Shown: in pieces, positions 1 through 8,103 of the stretch
Layout: every line of letters starts with the position of its first letter
Numbering within the stretch: the first letter of the stretch is position 1
DNA from: Rhodospirillales bacterium
Lineage (GTDB): Bacteria > Pseudomonadota > Alphaproteobacteria > Rhodospirillales > Casp-alpha2
Reading direction: 5' to 3'
Length of the DNA stretch: 64,000 nucleotides
NCBI GenBank assembly: GCA_013203955.1
Contig: JABMOY010000116.1
Span: 1 to 64,000, forward strand
The notes under the pieces: generated by a model
The model's database searches: none
Seen by the model: only the letters and a program-made list of their open reading frames with translations
Told to the model about the DNA's origin: nothing
Translations under genes and position numbers: made by a program

Positions 1-1728
1 ATTTTGTTCGACGGCATCCCGCTTGAAGACATGAGCGTGTCGATGACCATGAACGGCGCCGTGCTGCCGGTGTTGGCGGGCTTCATCGTCGCCGGCGAGG
101 AACAGGGCGTGCCTCTGGAAAAACTGTCGGGCACCATTCAGAACGATATCTTGAAAGAGTTCATGGTGCGCAACACCTATATCTATCCGCCCGAACCCTC
201 CATGCGCATCGTCGCCGACATCATCGAATACACGACGAAAAACATGCCGAAGTTCAATTCCGTTTCGATTTCGGGCTACCACATCCAGGAGGCCGGCTCG
301 ACCATCGTTCAGGAATTGGCGTTCACCCTCGCCGACGGATTGGAATACGTGCGCGCCGCCCTGGGCAAGGGCCTGGATGTCGATGACTTCGCGCCCCGGC
401 TCAGCTTCTTTTTCAACATTGGTATGAATTTTTTCATGGAGATCGCCAAGCTGCGCGCCGCACGCTTGTTGTGGGTGGAACTGATGGCGCCGTTCGAACC
501 GAAGGATCCGCGCTCATCCCTGCTGCGCACCCATTGCCAAACATCGGGAGTTTCTTTGGCGGCGAAGGACCCCTACAACAACGTCATCCGCACTACCATC
601 GAGGCCTTGGCGGCGGTCTTGGGCGGCACGCAAAGTTTGCACACCAATGCCTTCGATGAAGCGCTGGCCTTGCCGACACCGGCGTCGGCCCGCATTGCCA
701 GGAATACGCAGTTGGTCATCGCCGAGGAGACAGGCGTCACCAACGTCGTCGATCCTTTGGGCGGCAGTTATTACCTGGAAAGTTTGACGAATTCCGTCGC
801 CAATGAGGCCCGCAAGCTGATCGCCGAGGTCGAGGGCATGGGCGGTATGACTAAAGCGGTGATCGCCGGTATGCCCAAGCAACGCATCGAAGAAGCCGCC
901 GCCCGCAAGCAGGCCCGCATCGACCGGGTCGAAGAAGTCATCGTCGGCGTCAACAAATACCAGCCGGAAACCGACGACGCGGTGGATTTGCTTGAGGTCG
1001 ATAACGACGCCGTCCGTGACAGCCAAATCAAGCGGCTCAAGCAAATCCGTAAAACAAGAGACGAAGCCGCCTGCCGAGCCGCACTCGATGCCCTGACCAA
1101 GGCCGCCGAGGTCGGTGACGGCAACCTGCTCGATCTTTCGGTCACGGCGACGCGCGCCCGGGCGACGGTCGGTGAAATTTCGGATGCCCTGGAAAAAGTC
1201 TTCACCCGCCACCGGGCCGAGGTGCGATCCATCACCGGGGTTTACGGGGCGGCCTATGAAGGCGACGAAAGCTTCCTGAAAATCAGGAAAGAGGTCGAAG
1301 CCTTCGCCGAAGCGGATGGCCGCCGGCCCCGGATGCTTGTCGTCAAAATGGGACAGGACGGTCACGACCGGGGCGCCAAGGTGATCGCCACGGCGTTCGC
1401 CGATATTGGCTTCGAGATCGATCTCGGCCCGATGTTCCAGACCCCCGACGAAGCCGCCCGCGAAGCCATCGAAAACGACGTCCACATCATCGGCGTGTCG
1501 TCACAGGCCGCCGGGCACAAGACCCTGGTGCCGCAGTTGATCGAAGCACTTCGCGAAGGCGGCGCCGGCGACATCCTGGTCGTTTGCGGCGGCGTCATCC
1601 CGCCCGGTGATTACGATTTCCTGTTCAAGGCCGGCGTGTCCGCCGTCTATGGCCCAGGCACCAACATCCCGGCGGCGGCTGCCGAGATCATGGATATTAT
1701 TAGGAAGCGGAAGTTGGCGGCGGAGTAA
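1..1728 (+). CDS. scpA: Methylmalonyl-CoA mutase, C-terminal part (cut by window edge)
   Basis: Interconverts (R)-methylmalonyl-CoA and succinyl-CoA with adenosylcobalamin in propionate and branched-chain catabolism, in the cytoplasm. The frame is open from base 1, so the TTG at base 4 used by the ORF track is not a start; roughly the first 150 residues lie outside the window. Family signatures seen are [11 protein letters not shown] and [10 protein letters not shown] in the barrel domain. A C-terminal B12-binding domain carries GQDGHDRG (the DxHxxG cobalamin ligand motif) followed by GVSSQAAGH and [11 protein letters not shown]. Catalytic and B12 domains on one chain fit the homodimeric or large-subunit form. 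A hairpin terminator follows about 37 bases after the stop. Confidence 0.96.
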   Translation: MLFDGIPLEDMSVSMTMNGAVLPVLAGFIVAGEEQGVPLEKLSGTIQNDILKEFMVRNTYIYPPEPSMRIVADIIEYTTKNMPKFNSVSISGYHIQEAGSTIVQELAFTLADGLEYVRAALGKGLDVDDFAPRLSFFFNIGMNFFMEIAKLRAARLLWVELMAPFEPKDPRSSLLRTHCQTSGVSLAAKDPYNNVIRTTIEALAAVLGGTQSLHTNAFDEALALPTPASARIARNTQLVIAEETGVTNVVDPLGGSYYLESLTNSVANEARKLIAEVEGMGGMTKAVIAGMPKQRIEEAAARKQARIDRVEEVIVGVNKYQPETDDAVDLLEVDNDAVRDSQIKRLKQIRKTRDEAACRAALDALTKAAEVGDGNLLDLSVTATRARATVGEISDALEKVFTRHRAEVRSITGVYGAAYEGDESFLKIRKEVEAFAEADGRRPRMLVVKMGQDGHDRGAKVIATAFADIGFEIDLGPMFQTPDEAAREAIENDVHIIGVSSQAAGHKTLVPQLIEALREGGAGDILVVCGGVIPPGDYDFLFKAGVSAVYGPGTNIPAAAAEIMDIIRKRKLAAE

Positions 1729-1906
1729 TCTTTACGGATATCCGGTCCTGAAACGGAAAAAGAAAAAGGTCATTCCGGTTAATCTCGGAATGACCTTTAT
1801 GTTTTGCGAGGCGTTTGTAGCCTTTTGCCGACGGCACCACCTGGGGGCGGATGCGCCGGACGGCGCGGGCGATAGGATTGCGCCGCCGCATTTTGCGTTT
1901 CTTCAT
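1700..1906 (-). CDS. Small very basic protein of unknown function
   Basis: Encodes 68 residues starting [20 protein letters not shown]. The start at 1906 was chosen because AAGGAGGG lies 7 bases upstream; the ORF-track start at 2002 has no such support. The N-terminal pattern [16 protein letters not shown] looks like short basic proteins I remember from alphaproteobacteria, whose function I do not know. The C-terminal half is doubtful: it reads through the mutase terminator hairpin and overlaps the end of the mutase gene by 29 bases. The true protein may once have ended earlier. It is the last leftward gene after the lysis genes and could belong to the phage cluster or to the host. Confidence 0.5.
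   Translation of the reverse strand: MKKRKMRRRNPIARAVRRIRPQVVPSAKGYKRLAKHKGHSEINRNDLFLFPFQDRISVKITPPPTSAS
1765..1798 (+). terminator. Hairpin terminator after the mutase gene
   Basis: AAAGGTCATTCCG pairs perfectly with CGGAATGACCTTT (13 bp) around an 8-base loop. It is flanked by an A-run on the left and a T-rich stretch on the right, so it could work in both directions. Confidence 0.8.
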
Positions 1907-1973
1907 GCGTCTGCCCTCCTTATCCGTTGGCGTTGACCGGGCCGGGGTTATAGCGGAAGGGGGGAGTCTTCGT

Positions 1974-2198
1974 CTACCCACAAAAGGTGTTGTGCTTCTC
2001 ATTATGCTTGGCGATTTTCACCAAATCCTCGCGGAGGTGTGCGGGCCACGGGATGCGGTCGGCCAGCCACGCCTTGCTTGTGTTGGAGAGCCGGATCGGC
2101 TTGGCCCAGGTGCAGTCGACCTCGACGCTGACCGGCAGGCTACAGGCGTTTAAGAATATCGCGGTCGCTGCCAGACTCAGGCGCATTGTCGATTTCAT
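1974..2198 (-). CDS. Rz1-like outer-membrane spanin lipoprotein
   Basis: Encodes 74 residues: a short signal peptide with a lipobox-like end (IFLNAC), then a small periplasmic part with CTWAKPIRLS and a C-terminal IAKHN. Many phage Rz1/o-spanin-type proteins share this CxW.KPI...HN layout; that is from memory of the family. It would fuse inner and outer membranes at lysis with the Rz-like partner. GGAGG lies 7 bases before the ATG. The gene overlaps the 3' end of the upstream Rz-like gene by 59 bases in another frame, as in classical overlapping spanin pairs. It follows holin-like and endolysin genes. Confidence 0.7.
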   Translation of the reverse strand: MKSTMRLSLAATAIFLNACSLPVSVEVDCTWAKPIRLSNTSKAWLADRIPWPAHLREDLVKIAKHNEKHNTFCG

Positions 2199-2358
2199 CG
2201 GCTTTCCTCCGGATGTCTTCTCGGGTTTTTAAGGATTCCAGTTGCGCCTTCTCCGCCCCTTGGCGGCGAAGGGCAGCGTCGCGGGCCCATCCGGCGATCA
2301 GGTTGAACGCGCGGATGAGCCCGCTTGCGATTGCTAATAAGTTCATGGGCCAGCCCAT
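2140..2358 (-). CDS. Rz-like inner-membrane spanin
   Basis: Encodes 72 residues with one N-terminal hydrophobic segment (LLAIASGLIRAFNLIAGW) followed by a charged, probably coiled-coil part (RRQGAEKAQLESLKTREDIRRKADEI). This is the form expected of an i-spanin. The ATG at 2358 overlaps the stop of the holin-like gene (TGATG), so translation is probably coupled; an ATG at 2346 is the alternative. The 3' end overlaps the Rz1-like lipoprotein gene. Identification rests on topology and position rather than on a strong sequence motif. Confidence 0.6.
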   Translation of the reverse strand: MGWPMNLLAIASGLIRAFNLIAGWARDAALRRQGAEKAQLESLKTREDIRRKADEIDNAPESGSDRDILKRL

Positions 2359-2555
2359 CACAAATTATCGGCGACGCCCTTGCGCAGGAACGCCACGGTG
2401 ATCAGCGGCCAGACCGCTTGGAAGGTTTGAACCAGGTCCATCTCGCCGACCAGATAGGCGCCGATGGCGCCGACGATGCCGGTGATGGCGGTGATGTAGG
2501 TCTTTTTGCCGGCGAAGAATCCGCCGCGTGAAATGTCGTACTTTGTCATGTTCAT
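2358..2555 (-). CDS. Holin-like small membrane protein
   Basis: Encodes 65 residues. A short charged N-terminus is followed by KTYITAITGIVGAIGAYLVG, a glycine-rich membrane segment, and a second weaker hydrophobic stretch (AVWPLITVAFL). GGAG lies 9 bases upstream of the ATG. It sits between a SleB-type cell wall hydrolase and an Rz-like gene, so a holin role (pore formation that releases or activates the endolysin) is inferred. The 104-residue membrane protein further upstream is a competing holin candidate. Confidence 0.6.
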   Translation of the reverse strand: MNMTKYDISRGGFFAGKKTYITAITGIVGAIGAYLVGEMDLVQTFQAVWPLITVAFLRKGVADNL

Positions 2556-2570
2556 GGGTCTTTACTCCTA

Positions 2571-3011
2571 TTACTCGACGTTGTTGTAGAACTTGTGATT
2601 GCCGATTTCGGCAGACGGCTTGCGGTCTTTCGCCCAAGGCGGCGTCACGCCCTTGGCGTGGTAGTGCGTGGCGCCGCCGGTCGGGTCTTTAAGCGTTCCG
2701 GCGAGCGCGCGCCTGGCGATACGCAGGCACGTTTGGAAGGTGCGGTTGTCTTGGCTGACCGCTTCGATCTTGGCGCGGTTGGGGTCGCCTTCGTTCCAGC
2801 AGCTGAATTGATAGGGCTTGGTCGACACATCGACCGGCGTCGCCCCCCACCAATAGCCCCGGCGTTCGGCGCCGCGCCTGGCCCGGTTCATGATGACGGC
2901 GGCGATGGCTTCCTTGCCGCGCACCAACTCGCCCCGGGCTTCGCCGTAAAGGGTGCGGGCAACGATATCGACCGCTTTGTCTTTTATTTTCTTTGGGGAG
3001 ATGGCGTTCAT
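2571..3011 (-). CDS. Cell wall hydrolase, SleB/CwlJ (Hydrolase_2) family; likely endolysin
   Basis: Encodes 146 residues with the family pattern ARTLYGEARGE near the N-terminus (including the catalytic-type Glu), AVIMNRA, QFSCWN, and a C-terminal THYHA..V.PPWA segment. Such enzymes cleave the glycan strand of peptidoglycan. There is no signal peptide, so export through a holin-type pore is expected if this is the endolysin. The ATG overlaps the stop of the preceding membrane protein gene (ATGA). It is followed by holin-like and spanin-like genes, forming a lysis cassette. Confidence 0.88.
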   Translation of the reverse strand: MNAISPKKIKDKAVDIVARTLYGEARGELVRGKEAIAAVIMNRARRGAERRGYWWGATPVDVSTKPYQFSCWNEGDPNRAKIEAVSQDNRTFQTCLRIARRALAGTLKDPTGGATHYHAKGVTPPWAKDRKPSAEIGNHKFYNNVE

Positions 3012-3322
3012 GACGGCCCCCCGTGACCGGGCCGGGGCGCGCCGTCGAGCTTGTTCTCGATGCGCAGCAGATGCGCCGTCAGGCGGCGTTCGACCTCTTT
3101 TAGGTACGGGATGGAAGCGTAAGACTTGGCGACTTCCAATTTGTAAGCGGCCAGGCTTTCGCGAAGATACGCCAGCCCGGTTTCGAATTCGTGCCGGGCA
3201 TCATTGATGGCGTCATCGGCATCGCGCCGTCCGCGCCAGCTAATCCAGAAAAGCCCGGCCATGGCCGGCAATTCTACGGCGGTAATCCACCAAATGACGT
3301 TGATGGTCCAGGGGTCTTGCAT
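3008..3322 (-). CDS. Membrane protein of the lysis region, unknown function
   Basis: Encodes 104 residues. One N-terminal membrane segment (INVIWWITAVELPAMAGLFWISW) is followed by a charged helical tail with heptad-like spacing (ARHEFETGLAYLRESLAAYKLEVAKSY) and a Pro/Gly-rich end. AGGAG lies 8 bases upstream. It overlaps the SleB-type hydrolase gene by four bases (ATGA) and is the first gene after a terminator, so it heads the lysis operon. It could be a holin or antiholin or a structural membrane anchor; nothing in the sequence decides this. Confidence 0.72.
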   Translation of the reverse strand: MQDPWTINVIWWITAVELPAMAGLFWISWRGRRDADDAINDARHEFETGLAYLRESLAAYKLEVAKSYASIPYLKEVERRLTAHLLRIENKLDGAPRPGHGGPS

Positions 3323-3349
3323 AGTGTGGGCTCCTTATCGGTTAGGCAT

Positions 3350-3372
3350 AAAAAAAGCCCCCGTCAGGGGGC
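3350..3372 (-). terminator. Intrinsic terminator after the peptidoglycan-binding gene
   Basis: On the minus strand GCCCCC-TGAC-GGGGGC is followed directly by seven T. It is a textbook hairpin plus U-tract between the 442-residue protein gene and the lysis genes. Confidence 0.9.
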
Positions 3373-3401
3373 GTTCGTCGTGGGGGTTGTTTTGGGTGTG
3401 C

Positions 3402-4727
3402 TTAGATAAAGCCTAAAAATTCCCCGAATTTTTTAGTCAGGCGCTCCGGTCCGAGTGTGGCCGCGAGTTGGGAGAAGGCGTCGGTGGTTTTTGGCCCGAT
3501 GTCGCCGTCGAGTTTCAACGGTTCGATTTCTTTGCCGCCGAGATCGTTGAGGGTTTCCTGAAGCGTCACCACCTCGGCGCGATCCTCGGGCCGGCGGGCG
3601 GATTTCACCGGGTCGCGAAACAGGGTTGAAAAGTTTTTCTCCGTCTCTTTCGCTAGGCCGCCGAAGCCTTCTTTGCCGCCTGACTTGACGAAGTCGTTGA
3701 AGCGGCCAAGCGCCAACCCTTCTTCGACATTGGGCGCGCCCAGTTTGGCGGCGGCTTGGCGCAGGCCGGTCCGGGTCTTCGGCCCGAAGTCGCCGTCTTC
3801 TTTCAGTTGCGGGGCGGCGCTTCCTAATAGATTGATCCCCCCTTGCAGGCGCTTGACGGCGGAAGTGAGTCCGTTGCCTTTGGCGTCGAGGAGCACGTTG
3901 CTGCCGATGCGCTTAAGGCTCAACTTAAGGGGCTGGCCGTCGCCTGCGGAGGGAACCGCTGGCTTTTCCGGAATGGGGCGGATGGGTTTGGGCTCCATCG
4001 TCCGTCCGGCGGCGTCGGGCGGGGCGGGCTCGCTGCCGAAGAAATGGTCGAAGAACCCCTTCTCGGCCTTGAACAACTGTTGGCGCTCGTCCTCCGTCTT
4101 TGCATCCGTGCGCGCGACCATAATTTGGCGCACTTCGTCCTCGGTCATATCCTGAGGTTTCTTCATGAGGATATCCTCGACGCCGCCCGGTTTCATCAGG
4201 TCGTCCATAAATTTTTTGTTTTCCGGCGAGGCGTTCTCAAGGTCTTCGTCGGCATCGGTGCTGGCGCCTGAAAGGCCGGGGTCGGTACCCTCGCTTCCTT
4301 GATCTTTAGAAGGGGGTGTAGGTTTTTCCGGGGAGGGTTGCTTTTTCGCGTCAGGGGTGGGGGGCTCTACGGAAGGTGCCGGATCGGTGGTTTCGAGGTT
4401 AATCCGGGTTCTTTCTGCTTCAAAAACGGAATCTTTAACCTTATCCAAGGGAATTTCATCTTTAAGAACGCCCTTCTCTATATCGCCGACGATTTTGCCG
4501 TAATTTATTTTTTTTGGGTCAACGCCGGCTTCCTGTAGTTTGGATACGACTTCATCGGCGGCGGCTTCTGCGCCGTTGAGGCCTTTAATGGGGTCTAAGA
4601 ATGAGAGCGCGGGTTTATCAATAGCGAACGGGTCGTCTCCGCCAGCGGCGTCACGTTGAACCTCTTTCCCTGCCTTTTTGGCAGCGAATTTTGCGAGGAA
4701 TTGTAATATTGTCATTATGTCCTTCAT
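3402..4727 (-). CDS. Large phage-cluster protein with two peptidoglycan-binding-like repeats
   Basis: Encodes about 441 residues. The start at 4727 is chosen because GGAG lies 6 bases upstream; ATGs at 4739 and 4715 are alternatives. The middle is disordered and rich in Pro, Lys, Asp and Glu. The C-terminal third has two similar units, LQGGINLLG...LKEDGDFGPKT and LQETLNDLG...LKLDGDIGPKT, which match the PG_binding_1 pattern (DGxxGPxT). These folds bind cell wall, so the protein may be a virion component for host wall penetration or a lysis helper. It lies between the terminase gene and the lysis genes and ends at an intrinsic terminator. Confidence 0.75.
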   Translation of the reverse strand: MKDIMTILQFLAKFAAKKAGKEVQRDAAGGDDPFAIDKPALSFLDPIKGLNGAEAAADEVVSKLQEAGVDPKKINYGKIVGDIEKGVLKDEIPLDKVKDSVFEAERTRINLETTDPAPSVEPPTPDAKKQPSPEKPTPPSKDQGSEGTDPGLSGASTDADEDLENASPENKKFMDDLMKPGGVEDILMKKPQDMTEDEVRQIMVARTDAKTEDERQQLFKAEKGFFDHFFGSEPAPPDAAGRTMEPKPIRPIPEKPAVPSAGDGQPLKLSLKRIGSNVLLDAKGNGLTSAVKRLQGGINLLGSAAPQLKEDGDFGPKTRTGLRQAAAKLGAPNVEEGLALGRFNDFVKSGGKEGFGGLAKETEKNFSTLFRDPVKSARRPEDRAEVVTLQETLNDLGGKEIEPLKLDGDIGPKTTDAFSQLAATLGPERLTKKFGEFLGFI

Positions 4728-4797
4728 AATTTTCTCCATTTAGTGGGAATGTCACGAGTGCAGGGTTCCGGGTAAATAAGATTGCGGTGTGGGAAAA

Positions 4798-5010
4798 ATG
4801 AACAGGTTTGTTGTAGAAATTTTGAAGAATAAATTTGTGTATTTTGGATTTGTTATAGCCACATATCTTGTTAACTATTTTAATGGGCTAAGCCCGTTGA
4901 GACTTGATGTCACCGTTTCCGCTTTCTTAGGTTCGGCGGTATTGTATTTTTTCTTTGTTTTATGGAAGGTTTTCAAAAATCGGAAAGTTCCAGTTGAACC
5001 GCGTGAGTGA
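4798..5010 (+). CDS. Small AT-rich membrane protein, unknown function
   Basis: Encodes 70 residues from ATG 4798 (a GTG at 4789 is possible). There are two hydrophobic segments: FVYFGFVIATYLVNYF and VTVSAFLGSAVLYFFFVLW. It is transcribed against the surrounding phage genes and is clearly more AT-rich than they are, which fits a moron-type acquisition, for example superinfection exclusion or a membrane toxin. No family was recognised. The ribosome site (GGGA just upstream) is weak. A second small ORF follows after 6 bases. Confidence 0.5.
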   Translation: MNRFVVEILKNKFVYFGFVIATYLVNYFNGLSPLRLDVTVSAFLGSAVLYFFFVLWKVFKNRKVPVEPRE

Positions 5011-5016
5011 TTTGTC

Positions 5017-5160
5017 ATGTGTTTGAAAACGGAAATTTTAACTAAAAACAAAAACCCCAGTTTCAAGGAAGCGTTTAAATCAAATGTAAGGAAGAGATGG
5101 CCGATTTATATTGGCCTTGTGATGCTGGCTTTTCGCTGGAATAAACTGCCGATTGAATAA
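5017..5160 (+). CDS. Very small ORF after the AT-rich membrane gene (47 aa)
   Basis: Too short for the ORF track. ATG at 5017 and TAA ending at 5160 give 47 residues: a basic N-terminal part (SFKEAFKSNVRKRW) and a short hydrophobic stretch (PIYIGLVMLAF). It starts 6 bases after the stop of the upstream small membrane gene and shares its AT-rich composition, so the two could be one unit. There is no strong ribosome site and no known family. It could be chance. Confidence 0.35.
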   Translation: MCLKTEILTKNKNPSFKEAFKSNVRKRWPIYIGLVMLAFRWNKLPIE

Positions 5161-5184
5161 CAATTTTTTGGCCTTTCCATCGCA

Positions 5185-6696
5185 TTAAACGCTGAACTCC
5201 GTCTTCGCCTTGAAGCCATCCGCACCCGGCCGCCAGTTGGCGCGGCCCTTAATGTCCTTGGCATCCGGCGAAGGAAGCCGCGGCAGGCGCACCGGTTCCG
5301 ACAACAAACACCCCGACACCGCGTCCAGCCCGTCGTCGCGGGCCTTTGTTCCGGGCCGCCATTCGCGCATCTCCGTGACGAAAGGCGTCGAGAAAACGTT
5401 TCTGTGCGCATGCAGCCGTCCCGCCGCCAGCACCGCGTCGAAGGCGTCGATGATGCGAAGGTCTTTCGCCCGGTGCGACGCCTTTTCGATGACGGCGCAT
5501 TGTAAACCGGTGCCTTGTAGTTCACGCCTGAGAAGCCCCGGCAGGAATCGCCCGAGCCCGTTGGTTTCTAGCGTCACCGACGACAAGTGATTTTCGCGGA
5601 CGAAATCGACGGCTTGGCGGCAAAGCTGCGTCGCTTCGTCCGTGGTGGCGGAAAGTTCAGGGTCGTGTTCCATGTAGCGGACGGCGTGCAGCCAATAATC
5701 GCCTTCCTCGTCGGTGAAGATACAGGCGATGACGCTGGCGTCGCCTTTGTCGGGTGATCCAAATGACGGGTCCCACCAGCACGACGCCGAAACCAAGCGC
5801 CGGGCACCCAACATCAGCTTCGCCTCATTATTGGCTTCGATGTAATTCAGGTCATCGTCATAGGGACGCAGGCGGTCTGGGTCTAAGCGCCCTTCGGCGA
5901 CGTTGACGGGTCTCAGCATCATCTGGCTTTGAAACTTATTGGGCCCGGTACGGCGTTTGATGGCGTCGATCTTTTGTTGCGGGAATCTTTCCGGCCAGCG
6001 GCTTTGGCCCTTGTTGTCCAACAACGGCAGTTCCAGTCTCTTGAAGTCGTCGAGATAGGGCTTTTCCTCACCGGTTTCCGGTCGGGGGTCGCCGGTGTAG
6101 ATGGAGTAATAGGTGTGCGGCGTGCCGATATAGAGTTGCAGGCCGCCCGGCGCCAGGACGTAGTCGATCTCGTCCAAGCGCTCGCGCAGGTCTTCGCGCT
6201 TTGGCAGGGTGTCAGACGTATTCGGCACCTCGACATCGTCACAGATGACCACATCGGCGCGGGACCCGGTGACATTGGCGCCGATGCCCTTGGCCAGCAT
6301 CGACGGATCGCGGAGCTCGCGTGTTCGGTTGACGGTGAATTGGTCCGCCGCCCACTGGTCGGCGCGGGCGGGTTTTAAGCCTCCATTCAACCCCACGATC
6401 AGCGGGTGGCGTTCGATGATGCGTTTGACGTTGCGGACCATTTTGCGGGCGAGCGCCAGATCGGCGGCGAGCACCATGATCCGGATGTTGGGGTCGCGCG
6501 ACAGCAGCCACGCCGAAAACAACCCAACCAACGTCGACTTGCCGGCGTTGCGAAAGGCCAGCAACAACAGCTCCCGGTCGCCCGTCTGCCAGCGGTCGGC
6601 CAGCCAGCGGGCGATTTCGACATGGACCTCCGGCGTCTTCTGCCCTTGGTGGTTGTTCCAAACGGCGGCGAAGACGTCGAAGTTGATGGGTTTCAT
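5185..6696 (-). CDS. Phage terminase large subunit, T7-like type
   Basis: Encodes 503 residues. The start at 6696 is supported by AGAGGA just upstream; the ORF-track start at 7044 runs over two other genes. The ATPase domain has a Walker A-like FRNAGKST at residues 48-55 and Walker B VVICDDVE at 149-156, then GTPHTYYSIY. The C-terminal half has nuclease-type acidic motifs, including CWWDPSFG and RDDGLDAV. It packages DNA into the prohead through the portal. Length and motifs fit podovirus terminases, and the protein looks intact. It is the most informative gene for typing the cluster. Confidence 0.93.
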   Translation of the reverse strand: MKPINFDVFAAVWNNHQGQKTPEVHVEIARWLADRWQTGDRELLLLAFRNAGKSTLVGLFSAWLLSRDPNIRIMVLAADLALARKMVRNVKRIIERHPLIVGLNGGLKPARADQWAADQFTVNRTRELRDPSMLAKGIGANVTGSRADVVICDDVEVPNTSDTLPKREDLRERLDEIDYVLAPGGLQLYIGTPHTYYSIYTGDPRPETGEEKPYLDDFKRLELPLLDNKGQSRWPERFPQQKIDAIKRRTGPNKFQSQMMLRPVNVAEGRLDPDRLRPYDDDLNYIEANNEAKLMLGARRLVSASCWWDPSFGSPDKGDASVIACIFTDEEGDYWLHAVRYMEHDPELSATTDEATQLCRQAVDFVRENHLSSVTLETNGLGRFLPGLLRRELQGTGLQCAVIEKASHRAKDLRIIDAFDAVLAAGRLHAHRNVFSTPFVTEMREWRPGTKARDDGLDAVSGCLLSEPVRLPRLPSPDAKDIKGRANWRPGADGFKAKTEFSV

Positions 6697-6719
6697 GGGT
6701 CCTCTTGTTTTAGGGCGGT

Positions 6720-7001
6720 TTATTCCAAGGTTGCCTCGGCGTCGGCGATCAGACGGTCGAGGTCGGCGTTTGGCGAGACCGGTGGTGTGATCTCGCTCGA
6801 CAGCGATTGCGCCAGCTTTATTAACTGTTCCAGGTGCGCCATCGCCGCCCGGCAGGCAGAGGAATAGGCGGCGAAGTTTCTGGCCTCCGTCGGCACCTTT
6901 CCACGTGTAAAGTCGAGATAACGCTGGAGCGCACCGTCGATCATGCCGGGCAGGCGGGCGATAAGGTCGCGGCGCCTTTCGTCGAAAATTACGGGGTCCA
7001 T
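6720..7001 (-). CDS. Small protein before the terminase; candidate small terminase subunit
   Basis: Encodes 93 residues from ATG 7001, with GGAG 7 bases upstream; this ATG overlaps the stop of the preceding gene (TAATG). It is helical and rather acidic with no clear motif (DERRRDLIARLPGMIDGALQRYLDF). Its place 23 bases before the large terminase gene and its size fit a small terminase subunit, which binds DNA and regulates the large subunit. That role is inferred from position only. Confidence 0.6.
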   Translation of the reverse strand: MDPVIFDERRRDLIARLPGMIDGALQRYLDFTRGKVPTEARNFAAYSSACRAAMAHLEQLIKLAQSLSSEITPPVSPNADLDRLIADAEATLE

Positions 7002-7261
7002 TACGATACTCCGTAGTCCCAATCAACTGGCCATGTATTGGCAATCGTCAGCCACGGCGCATGGGCCAATGCCAGGGCGTCGGCATCGGCTTGGCTAACG
7101 CGGCTTGAGCCGGTAATCATCCGCGTCCCCACGCCACCCTTGGGTTTCATAACCGCGTTTTCAATTTGACCGGGCCGGGCGGCGTCCGGAATATTTTGGT
7201 TGAGGTAAGTCGCGATGAACGCTGCCTCATTGGTCTTGGGGATAATAAAATAGATGGTCAT
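7001..7261 (-). CDS. Small phage protein, unknown function
   Basis: Encodes 86 residues from ATG 7261, which overlaps the stop of the tail-associated gene (TAATG); its own stop overlaps the next ATG (TAATG). This translational coupling on both sides supports it as a real gene. It has an N-terminal MTIYFIIPKT strand-like segment, then a mixed alpha/beta sequence ending VDWDYGVS. No family recognised. Position suggests a tail fibre accessory or a packaging accessory protein. Confidence 0.7.
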   Translation of the reverse strand: MTIYFIIPKTNEAAFIATYLNQNIPDAARPGQIENAVMKPKGGVGTRMITGSSRVSQADADALALAHAPWLTIANTWPVDWDYGVS

Positions 7262-8103
7262 TAGAGCCCCCATCGTGTTTTGGATGAATTGTAGAACGTA
7301 TCGAACTGGGTTTTAGTGGGAAGCGTCCCGCCGTTCCACATGGCATGAAAACCCATCCGGGAAGTGGCGGGCAATTCTTGGTCCATATTCCGGCGGGTGC
7401 CGAGTTGCAGAATGGAACCGTCTAGTGTGCCGGGGCTGGTGAACGCCCCGTCCCAAGTATTCGCGGCAGAAGCGGGGTTGTAGCCGTTGCCATCGGCATT
7501 GCCGAGATACATAAAACTGACAGCCCCCCCGGCTTCATCGAGCGCAGCAGCACAAAAATTCCAGGCGTTTACTTTAATGGCGGTATCGCCAAACTTATTA
7601 AAAGCCGTTGCGGATGCGCTGTGGATTTCGATAGCTTGTTTACTCGTCCCGCTAAAACCAGAGTACGCACCTTCCCGGCCAGAGGGTGCATTTCCTGTTG
7701 ACCACAACATGGTGTCAGGAAACGACGCCGGTACATAAACCCAATCAGCCCAAGCAAACTTTGAATTGTTATGGTGCAAAGCGTTTAAAAAGGCATCGTT
7801 GACACTGTCCTTGGTAAAATGGTCCGCGCCATCCAAAGACCAGTATTCGGTTGCGCTCAAACCGCCCGGTGTGCCGTTGAGGGGCGGGTCTTGGGTTTCG
7901 CTTGTTTCGTCAAACCCGGCGTCGAAGTTGATCGCGTTAGCGGTCAGGTCGTCCCACTTCTGCCCACCGGACGGTGCACTCGCTAAAGCCCCGGCGTCGA
8001 GGCAGTGGTGAAGGTTCGAACCGCCGATGCCGGCGGCGATAAGATCGCCTAAGAATGACGGATCACCCGCGCCTGCTCCCATCATCATGCGTTGCCCTAA
8101 CAT
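7261..8103 (-). CDS. Tail-associated protein with a LamG/concanavalin-like region
   Basis: Encodes 280 residues from ATG 8103, which overlaps the stop of the tail fibre gene (TGATG). The stretch VNAWNFCAAALDEAGGAVSF and the surrounding strands resemble a LamG/concanavalin-type lectin fold, and the protein is rich in Gly, Ser, Thr and Asn like receptor-binding tail parts. There is no signal peptide. Coming directly after the T7-type fibre gene, it is likely a second fibre or spike subunit that binds host surface sugars. The fold call is from pattern only. Confidence 0.65.
   Translation of the reverse strand: MLGQRMMMGAGAGDPSFLGDLIAAGIGGSNLHHCLDAGALASAPSGGQKWDDLTANAINFDAGFDETSETQDPPLNGTPGGLSATEYWSLDGADHFTKDSVNDAFLNALHHNNSKFAWADWVYVPASFPDTMLWSTGNAPSGREGAYSGFSGTSKQAIEIHSASATAFNKFGDTAIKVNAWNFCAAALDEAGGAVSFMYLGNADGNGYNPASAANTWDGAFTSPGTLDGSILQLGTRRNMDQELPATSRMGFHAMWNGGTLPTKTQFDTFYNSSKTRWGL

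Noticed and set aside
514-1485. 323-residue minus-strand ORF inside the mutase gene
   Set aside because: Antisense to a certain coding region; composition is that of a shadow frame in GC-rich DNA, with no ribosome site or family.
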